Origin: Microstegium vimineum
Lineage: Eukaryota > Streptophyta > Magnoliopsida > Poales > Poaceae
DNA: 64,000 nucleotides
NCBI GenBank assembly: GCA_022036555.1
Contig: CM039137.1
Coordinates: 24,917,862 to 24,981,861 of the forward strand
Reading direction: 5' to 3'
In this document: positions 56,201 to 64,000 of the stretch, in pieces
Position numbering within the stretch: position 1 is the stretch's first letter
How the letters are laid out: each line of letters starts with the position of its first letter
Notes under the pieces: model-generated
The model's database searches: none
The model's input: the letters and a program-made list of their open reading frames with translations, nothing else
What the model was told of the DNA's origin: nothing
Translations under genes and position numbers: made by a program

Positions 56201-56943
56201 ATATAAGTGGTTACCCAGGCATGCCAGTTGCAGTCTTCAACATTTTCTGATAAAGGCTGAGAGGTTAATCACCATCAATTCCACATCCAGCAGTGATTGA
56301 TACCCGGTTCAGTTTTTCAGCTCCTTCGACTTGTGTTTTAGAATTCAAAGTCAGCACTGTGGGGATATTTTTGGTGCTTGTCTAAACCATGTACTGCCTT
56401 CTATGGAGATCGACAATGTTGATGTTCCAGTGTGGTCCAGCATGGTATTCAGGACAACACATCAATTTTGATTAAGTAATAATAATATTTGTTGATTTTG
56501 CAGATGTGAAGGACATAAAGTGTGTGATAAATTACGATTTTCCAACAACTCTTGAGGATTATATTCACAGGATAGGTCGAACTGGCCGTGCTGGTGCTAG
56601 TGGAACTGCATTTACTTTTTTCACACATGCAAATGCTAAGTTCTCAAGGAATCTAGTGAAGATTCTGCGGGAAGCTGGTCAAGTTGTGAATCCTGCACTA
56701 GAATCAATGTCCAAGTCTTCAAACTCAGGGGGAGGAGGTAATTATGAACTTTACAGTTTATTTATTCATCGATAACAGTATTTCATGTTTCAGAATCATA
56801 TCTGGCTTCACATGTATTAACCTATGTGGGTTTTGTTTTCTTCAGGCAATTTCCGGTCGAGAGGGAGAGGTGGGTTTGGTAACCGGGGTCATATGTCTGG
56901 ATCAAATTCCTTTCCTTTAGGAGGAGGAAGAAGGCCATATTGA
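53218..56943 (+). CDS. RH30: DEAD-box ATP-dependent RNA helicase, DBP2/DDX5 type
   Basis: Ten exons: 53218-53273, 53358-53809, 53902-54081, 54170-54331, 54416-54570, 54658-54750, 54862-54947, 55057-55283, 56504-56737 and 56846-56943. All are GT-AG; the frame is continuous for 580 aa. All helicase motifs are present: Q motif (GFVEPTPIQSQ), I (AQTGSGKT, 205-212), Ia (PTRELA), Ib (TPGR), II (DEAD, 315-318), III (SAT), IV (ILIFFQT), V (ATDVAARGLD) and VI (HRIGRTGRAG). The N terminus carries a VPVPVPVPV run and a GRGGGGRGG/GGYGGGG low-complexity region (about 66-103). The C terminus is an RGG-like tail (FRSRGRGGFGNRG). Such proteins unwind RNA in nuclear and nucleolar RNA metabolism, including rRNA maturation. 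The closest named plant proteins are RH30/RH20; the symbol is by similarity and memory. Intron 8 is long (about 1.2 kb). Confidence 0.95.
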
Positions 56944-58437
56944 TGGGTGCAAAAGAACTATGGGACTTCTACCTGTATACTGCTAGGCATTAAGTGCATT
57001 CTTTGGGAAATTTCCGAGAAATTCCCCCTACTAGGATTGACAACAAAGTCAATTTTCGCTACAGTACCTGGAGCTATGAAGCTTCTCATATGAAAGACCA
57101 AAATTTATCAAATACCGAGCAACAGCATATGCTTTCAATTCAGATATTTCTTTTGGAAGGACCCTTAGTCTTGTTTTACTGGAGTCCCTGTGGTCGTTTA
57201 ACTGCGACTGTATACTTGTACTGAACTTGTGGTATTACTGAGCAAATGGATTTTTTGGTTGGCCTCTATTGGGGTGCGGTGTTACTGAACAAATGGATTG
57301 TTCATCGCCCAATCTATTGGTGTATATTTTTTTAGTACTTAACAATTGGATGTGTCGCTGACCTATTAATTGGTGTATTTTGAATAGTGTTGGTTTAGTT
57401 GATGCAGCAGGCTATATTTGTTTTCCCGTCAAACCAGTTTATTTCCAATTTTTTTAGGTTGGCAAAGTGACCATTGTCGAAGCTCAGGAGCACGTCGATA
57501 TATGTTGTATTTGCACTATGTGTTGGTTGTATACAACTTTCAAATCATACTACCTCCTGCAACAACTTTCTTATCATATTCCACATGTCCACATCTGTAA
57601 GGAACGACCGTATTTTTCAGCTTGCAAGTGGGTCAACATTGGTTGACCCAAATACCAACCCATTGAACCCAGTTATTTTTTTTTGGGTTTTGGGTCAACC
57701 CAACCATTTTGGCCATTGGTTTTAGTTGCACTGGAAAACACTGATCAGTAATTAGTATGCAGCTAGCTAGGCGGTGCGGAGGCTGCACGCCCGCACCCGT
57801 GACCCGTCCAGATGGTTCTTTTCATCATCATGTATTTCTGGATTTAATTTTCTAAAGAAAAACGGGCACAATGTGTGCGTGATGTTAGGGTGATGTCATC
57901 AAGGCAACGAACGAAGAAGCAAAGCACAACACTCTGCTGGCCGGTGCTTGCTCGTGCGGTGTCCATGGCGTTGCACCGTACGTGCGAGCGTGCGCATTGG
58001 AAAGGGGTGTGGGGGTGCTGGTGCAGGGGCGAGGTTGAGTCTGGTGCCGAGTGCTGGTGGCTGGCGTGGGCCATGCCTTGGACCGGAGGTCGTCGGTGAA
58101 GAGGCCATGGTGAAGCTCGGCCGGTTAAGCGCACTGGCGTAGCAGCGTAGCAATGCAGCGCCATGCGTCCGCGCGTGTGCGAGGGTCCGCCTCCGCGCCA
58201 CTGCATGGAACAGGCTCGCCCGGTCCTAAGAGTGTGTATTTCTTGTGTTGTGGGTTACCCAAGGAGCACAATGGTGTTTAACACAAAAAACAAATGGGTC
58301 GATCAAATGGGTAATAACACCAAATATTTAATTTTGGGGTTTGGGTTAGTTGGTTAACCCATTAAAACCTGCATCCTGATGTATTTTGTAAAGCACTTTC
58401 TTGTATAAGATGTTTTAGTTGTAAAAAATAAAAATAA

Positions 58438-58779
58438 GAGCAACTCCAACAGTTTTGCAAAAGCGTTTTACATTCTTGTTTTTCCAAAAAAGTCTAAAAA
58501 ACTAATATCCAACGGTTTGACAAATGAGCTTTGCATTCTTGTTAACTTGGCAATTTCCTGGGGAGAATTGGCATATATGCCAACCGTGGATGCGCTTGGA
58601 ATTCCCCCTGCGCATGTATTTTCGCTCGCCGTCGCAATTTTGGTCCATAGTTTTGGTAATTGCCAAGTCAATTTTGCCAAACCGTTGGAAATTGACTTTT
58701 TACTTTTGTCATATTCATTTAGGACTTGACAAACTCTCAATTTTGTCAATCAAAATATGCAAAACCGTTGGAGTTGATC
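58438..58779. mobile_element. Tourist-like MITE with TAA target duplication
   Basis: The ends GAGCAACTCCAACAGTTTTGC and GCAAAACCGTTGGAGTTGATC are inverted repeats flanked by TAA (58435-58437, 58780-58782). They resemble the ends of the 16445-17109 element. Confidence 0.8.
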
Positions 58780-58937
58780 TAAAGTATGTAAAGTAATGCA
58801 TCTATAAAAGGCAAAATACCTTGTAATTTTTAAAAAACTAAAGTATGCAAAGTAATGTATCTAAAAACGTTAAAACATATTATAATTTAAAATGAGTTTA
58901 GTAAGACTTTTTATGGTTTGTGGTGTACTCTTTACTT

Positions 58938-58993
58938 CCAAACTAAGTGTCATTCTTGCTTTTCAAAGAGTTAAACTTTTTTTTAACTTTGAC

Positions 58994-59037
<44 letters not shown>

Positions 59038-59230
59038 ACTTTGACTAAATATATATAAGAAAATATTAATATTTATAGTACATAATTAGTATCATTAGAA
59101 AAAATATTAATTTTATTGTTTTTATAATAAACTTATTGGAGATATAAATATTACCTATGTTTTCTACAAATTCTAGTTAAAATTGAGAAAGTTTGATCTG
59201 CACGAATTACATGACGTCATCTATTATGAG
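58938..59230. mobile_element. Decayed Stowaway (family B-like) with internal TA microsatellite
   Basis: CTTCCAAACTAAGTGTCATT at the left and AGAAAGTTTGATCTGCACG, then GACGTCATCTATT, at the right match inner parts of the 24661 and 25734 copies. A TA run at 58996-59034 has expanded inside, and the termini are lost. Confidence 0.55.
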
Positions 59231-59392
59231 ATCAGCGATCTATCTAATGATACTAGTTTTTTTATTATATAAATATTAAAAGTTTGTGCTAATTTGTTTG
59301 AGGTTCCTGTACGAGACAAGTGCGTGGGTAGCTAGACAACCAAAATTGAGCGCGTGACGGTGCATCCAGGTTCACTCGACTAATCACAATAA

Positions 59393-59640
59393 GGTCAATT
59401 TTATGTAAGTTTTACTTATATTAAATATGTTGTCATATAGATATTTTTATGACATGGTAGTGCATGTGAAACTCTCTAAATAGGATTGCCAACTCTCTCT
59501 AAGTTATGAAATGAAATGTTCATGAAACAATAAAATAAAATTCTCCATTGAGAGCAGATGTTTCATTCAAGTTCTATTTTATTTCACATGACATAGTATT
59601 TTTGGAAACAACGCAGAGAAACTCTCCACTAAGACTGACC
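59393..59640. mobile_element. Tourist-like MITE related to 10623-10910
   Basis: The right end GAAACTCTCCACTAAGACTGACC (shown here minus no more than its edge bases) is the inverse of the left end of the 10623 element. The left end starts GGTCAATTTTATG. Flanks are TAA and TGA. Confidence 0.55.
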
Positions 59641-60258
59641 TGATTAGCCATTTAATGGAGTACAACCTAATTAAATGGTTTTTATTTTTAAAAAAAATAA
59701 TCGTCACTATTAGTCTATCTATTGTTAAACATGTGAGACCTTGTTATTATAAACATGTAATATTAGAGTGAGAAGTTATTATGTGTAGTTATTTTTCTAT
59801 TAAATTATTATTTGGTTAATCAAGGAAAACAATATTAATCTAAATAATATATTTTCTTAATCAAACTATATAAGTATATGTTAATATTAATATGCTAATC
59901 TCGCATTATATATATTAGTGCACATTTATTTTTTTGTGAATAATATAAATTCATGTTGTGTATATATTTTACCAGTTTTCCTATAGTTTAAGTGTCTGAA
60001 AGTTAAGATGATTTCAGGCAACAGTAATATACCATCAACTAGTTGTTAATTTTGTATTTTGTTATCTGGTTATAACATATTAAATTTTTGTCCTTGTTCT
60101 CCTATAGAAATAATTGTAATTGTTAAATTATCTTTGTGCCAATATATATAAGATTTTGTCATATTTATAGTTTTTGTTTAACATGTTTTTTATTTCTGAA
60201 ATGACTATATCTACATAAATTACAAAGAACTAAAGCTATAATTTTAGTATAAAATATA

Positions 60259-60518
60259 CTCCCTCCATTCCAAATTGTAAGTCATTCCAAGAATCTTGGA
60301 GAGTCAAAGCATCTTAAGTTTGACCAAGAATTATAGACAAAACTATAAAGATTTATAACATCAAATAAGCATACTATGAAAATATAATTGATAACGAATC
60401 TAATGATACTTATTTGACATCATAAATATTATTATATTGTTATATAAGTTTGGTCAAACTTGAGAAACTTTGACTCTCCAAGATTCTTGGAATAACTTAC
60501 AATTTAGGATGGAGGGAG
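60259..60518. mobile_element. Stowaway-like MITE, 260 bp (family A, second copy)
   Basis: CTCCCTCCATTCCAAATTGT and the complement at the right end, with TA on both sides. It matches the 8859-9118 copy over its whole length and in the same orientation. Confidence 0.88.
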
Positions 60519-60927
60519 TATATAATAACCGACGTTTGAAAGAAAACTTAAATTCAGACACCTAAAATTTATCTCAACCGAGCAACATTTTTTTAGACAA
60601 CATTTTCACCAAGCAGCAAGCACCCCACCAGCCCACCCCAACGTGGCACCCCCGATTGCCCAGGCAGCCCGGAGCCCCACTAGTCCCTATCCCCTATTCC
60701 CCAAAACCCTAGCAGGGCGCGGCGGCGCGAAGGCGAGGAGCGCGCGAGAGGCAGAGCAGACGCGGCGGGAGGCGGCAGCGCGAGCAGGGGTGAGCGGGAC
60801 GAGTCCCTTAAGCCCAGCACCGCCTCCGCCACCGCGATTCGGGACGAATCCCCGCTCCGTTGGCAGCTTGCTCCAGTCCCCGCGACGCGGGCGCCGCCTT
60901 TTTTTCGGACACGAGTAGTTCGCCACC
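60519..60927. other. Promoter and 5' leader of the Sas10-family gene
   Basis: The first 80 bp are AT-rich. From about 60600 the sequence becomes strongly GC-rich and leads to the ATG in a good context (CGCCACCATGG). Short frames here are not credible genes. Confidence 0.5.
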
Positions 60928-62970
60928 ATGGAGGCAGCATCCCCCGCCGCCGCTGAAGCCAACGGCGAGAACAAAGACGAATTCCTCGTGCGGTAAGCTC
61001 AGCCTCTAGATGCTTCTCCCGGGGTTAGCTACTAAAGCAAGTTTTGACCTGAGCTTTTGTTGCTTGCAGCGACGACGCTCCTGGGCTGCTCGCCGCTCTC
61101 AAGGAGATGAAGGATGGATTGGACCTTGTCAGGGGCAAGGTCGAGGCTATCACCCGGAAGGTAATCCCGTCCCCTCTCCCAATTTCTTAAACCGGGAACT
61201 GGGTATACGATGGGAGAATGAATTTTGGTTCGCTATCCTCGCGTGTGTGTATAGGTCAAGAAGAACAAGTTGCCGACGGCCAACGGGATCGGGTACCTAG
61301 AGGCGAAGAATCACCTGCTCCTCGGCTACTGCCAGGACATTGTTTACTACCTGCTCCGCAAGGCCAAGGGGGTCTCGGTGGATGGCCACCCCGTCGTACA
61401 GAGCCTTGTCGAGATTAGGCTGTTTCTGGAGAAGGTTTGCTTGTGCCTTCAATGCTGATTGTTCATTTTCGAGCTTTGATGTAGTTCGTTAACTAAGAGT
61501 TGGCTTTCTTTTGAATTTGGTGCGGTAGATTCGCCCGATTGACAAGAAGACAGAGTACCAAATCCAGAAGCTCACCAACGCTGCTGACAATGCAACTGCT
61601 CGAGAGAAGACAGGAAATGCAGAGGTGAAGGGGAAGGACGAGCATTTGGTTGAGGAAGACCCCCTGAAGTATAGGCCAAACCCAGATATGATGGACACAA
61701 AGCCTGGTCCTGATGGGCAGGTGATGCTTTTCACTTCCTTACTGATTGTATACACATGTTACATCGCAGATGCTTTCTTTCGTGCATGCTGGAACGTCCT
61801 ACATGAACATTACTCTGTGAAAGGACTATATTAATTAATATCTTGTCTGCACTTACAATATTGGAATATATCAGTTAGTTTTAGCCCAAATATCAATAAG
61901 TGCAATGTCATTCACATGAACAAAATTTCCCATCTTTCCTGCTACTACAGCATGCCTATAGTGCTGAATTTGATACTGACATTAATTCTTCCTGTCCCTT
62001 TCGGAATCAACTTTTAGCATTGCGTTTGAGTTGTGTATTTTTCCCATTTATAATGTTGTTTTTGTTCCTTTAAGAATTTTGCATATTCTGTGTGCAAGTA
62101 CTAAATGGAAAAATTGTCATTAATACCAGTCATTCAAACTCACCATTTCCTGGAGCAGTGAGATTTATTTCTCAGTTCATGTGGCATATCAGTCTATACC
62201 TTCTGCTGTTCTGATGTATAACCACTTTATTTCAGGATACTGATGGTGTTTACCGTCCTCCGAAATTTATGCCTACTAGCATGGATGATGAAGAGAAGCG
62301 TCGTAAAAAAGATTCAAGGAGAGATAAAGCAATAGCCCGAGTGGCAATAGAAAATCCTTATATTAGAGAAGTAATAGATGCTGCTGCGGACAGACCTGAA
62401 GAGGTTTGCTTAACTTTTTCTCTAAATTTATTAGCAGTCTGTCTTGGATGCAGAGTAAGCTATGTGCTGTTTATTTTCATGTTAAACAATCTTTCTGGAA
62501 TTTACAGTGGAAGGAAACAGTGGGCGATGAAAGCAGGGAGTTTGGGAGGTACATGCGACAGAGAGAGGAGCAAGAGAAGCAGGAAGAGGAGTTGTTCACT
62601 CGGGCTCCTGTAACCAAACGTGATAAGCAGATCGAGAAGCGCATAAGGAGTCAACTACATGGGTATGCTCGGATGGTTGATCTTTGCTGTTGCTTATTTT
62701 CTGTTGAAATAAACTATTGATTTTGGCCAGCTACAAGTATTATTTGGCCCTCGGTTTGCCCTTCAGCTTGTCTTAATATCCATCTTGCACCACCAACTGA
62801 AATCTGATTATGGTAACAGGCTAGGAGGCTTAACCGATGGTTTCGACCTTGGAATGAACATGCTGTTTGATGGAGACAAGGAAGATGATGGTGGTTCAAG
62901 CAAGTCACATGGCAAGAGCGGAAACCGAAAGAAGCACCTGAAGAGCAGCAAGAAGAGGAAGAGGCATTAG
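60928..62970 (+). CDS. Sas10/Utp3/C1D family protein (neuroguidin / Lcp5-like)
   Basis: Seven exons: 60928-60992, 61070-61160, 61255-61434, 61529-61720, 62236-62403, 62508-62662 and 62820-62970. All are GT-AG; 333 aa. Residues about 25-105 form the Sas10/Utp3/C1D domain (APGLLAALKEMKDGLDLVRG, GIGYLEAKNHLLLGYCQDIV, VSVDGHPVVQSLVEIRLFLE, IRPIDKKTEYQIQKL). The middle carries the YRPNPDMM and VYRPPKFMPTSMDDEEKR blocks of neuroguidin/Lcp5 proteins. The C terminus is very basic (RKKHLKSSKKRKRH), a probable nucleolar signal. Yeast Lcp5 is part of the SSU processome for 18S rRNA maturation, and animal neuroguidin also binds eIF4E. A ribosome-biogenesis role is the safest inference. The ATG context (CCACCATGG) is strong. 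Confidence 0.93.
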
Positions 62971-64000
62971 CCTTGACCCGCACTGATGTAGCACAGCCTA
63001 GAAGATGGTTCAAGCAAGCCACACGGAAAGCTGAAGCCGGAGAAAATACCAGGAGACCAAGTAGAGAAAAAAGGCTTTGGTTCCTCGAAACAGATGCGTA
63101 TTATTTCAAAACAGAAAACTTGATCTGCGTTACTGATCCTGAGCCAATGGAACAGTATATGAATTATATGGCTTGAACGTGGTAGGTGTGTCAAATTTTG
63201 TTAATCCTAGAGTATCCCAGATGACCTGTTTGTGGTTATGAATTGTTTCCCCGAGTCTCGCTTTTTGTTTGTATATATTATTCAAGCTTGTGATGCTACG
63301 GCAAAATTTTAACCTCGATGGGTGCATGCACTGCAAACCCTTCAACAGATTACTGATGAGAAAGGAGAATTGGGGGCACCGGAGGTCCGGAGCAGGCCGC
63401 TGCTTTGCATCTGAGCATCTCTCTCTTCTTTGAATCTTATTATTATATATATACACAGGATGTCATCACTCAAAAGGTTGTGGTTCTTATGTTCGTCGGC
63501 ATGTTCGTCATTGAGGCGGCTTCGGTCTCCATCTGTGTAGTGAATGAAGAGATGAAATGTGGTGCAGGCCGAGACGCAAGTATCGATTCCCCACTCCACT
63601 GGCGAAGTGCCTAGGTGATAGGTATATTCTTCGTACCTGATCGGTGAGAGGTGACTTTGTACCAATAGAGGATCTGAATTGAACGAATTGACGCTCTGAG
63701 ATGAGTAATTACTCTCGGGCCTGGACGCCTGGTATTCGTTTACCTCTATCTTTTCCCCCCACTGGAATTGAACTCTCTGCTTTACAACCAAGCAGCTCTG
63801 GAGCATACAAAAGATGCAGTATGATGATAATAAATATATACTCTATCCATTCCCAACTGTAAGATATAGGGAGTACGCACTTTTGCTCTTATTATTTTTC
63901 CCATTCACAATTCCGTATCTATAGGTGACTTTGTTCGTTTGAACTACTTCCGGTCAGCTTATTCTCTGGTTAGAGAATCACAATTAAACCTCATCAAAAC
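62971..64000. other. 3' UTR and terminal intergenic sequence
   Basis: Up to about 63330 is likely 3' UTR of the Sas10-family gene. A 33-bp Stowaway relic lies at 63841-63873 (CTCTATCCATTCCCAACTG ... ATAGGGAG between TA dinucleotides). The frames on both strands at 63130-63806 show no recognisable product. Confidence 0.5.

Larger units (their letters stand above)
56944..60258. other. 3' UTR of the helicase and MITE-rich spacer
   Basis: 56944 to about 57240 is likely 3' UTR. About 57629-58366 is bounded by GGGTCAAC/GTTGACCC- and GGTTAACCC-type text and may be a non-autonomous element. Three further elements lie at 58438-58779, about 58938-59230 and 59393-59640. 59640-60258 is very AT-rich with nothing recognisable. 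No gene is supported. Confidence 0.5.

Noticed and set aside
57844..58206. Overlapping frames on both strands
   Set aside because: GC-rich patch inside a probable non-autonomous element; no recognisable protein.
63342..63806. 154-codon minus-strand frame at the window end
   Set aside because: No family resemblance and no splice or start context; it could only be judged with sequence beyond the window.

Overview
This is a plant nuclear genome window, almost certainly from a grass (Poaceae). The coding regions have many short GT-AG introns and GC-rich 5' exons. The spaces between genes are full of Stowaway, Tourist and hAT miniature elements and L1-type LINEs typical of cereals. Two runs of exactly 100 N (32622-32721 and 50953-51052) mark assembly gaps. 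I see nothing prokaryotic, no CRISPR array, and no rRNA or tRNA gene I can support.

Layout. 1-5 kb: a BTB/POZ-TAZ adaptor gene on the plus strand. 6-8.3 kb: a two-exon gene for a 61-residue membrane protein on the minus strand. 11.4-14.9 kb: a six-exon MRS2/CorA magnesium transporter on the minus strand, with one GC-AG intron. 15-27.7 kb: mostly transposon sequence, including a long L1-type LINE at about 19.15-24.26 kb. 27.7-28.6 kb: a NET-domain gene whose 5' end I cannot find. 31-32.6 kb: a proline-transporter-like gene cut off by the first gap. 33.5-35.0 kb: an intronless LEA_2 membrane protein. 37.2-38.6 kb: an intronless PPR gene. 38.9-43.4 kb: an 11-exon Integrator subunit 9 gene with an apparent one-base frameshift, head to head with an intronless mTERF gene at 44-45.1 kb. 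45.7-47.2 kb: a LINE remnant split by another insertion. 47-53 kb: gene-poor, with the second gap. 53.2-56.9 kb: a ten-exon DEAD-box RNA helicase of the DBP2/DDX5 type. 57-60.9 kb: MITE-rich. 60.9-63.0 kb: a seven-exon Sas10/Utp3/C1D (neuroguidin/Lcp5-like) gene.

The genes do not form one pathway. They are ordinary housekeeping and regulatory genes: nuclear RNA processing (INTS9, helicase, Sas10), organelle gene expression (PPR, mTERF), transport (MRS2, proline-type carrier) and adaptor or chromatin roles (BTB-TAZ, NET). From memory only, the order BTB-TAZ / MRS2 / proline transporter / RH30-like helicase resembles distal rice chromosome 1L.

I found no convincing undescribed biological system. 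The points most worth checking are these: two independent reading-frame breaks that both look one C short in a run of five C; a 9-bp first coding exon in INTS9; the 61-aa gene; a GC-AG intron in MRS2; a transposon-in-transposon insertion whose empty site can be read in frame; and an inverted Stowaway pair.
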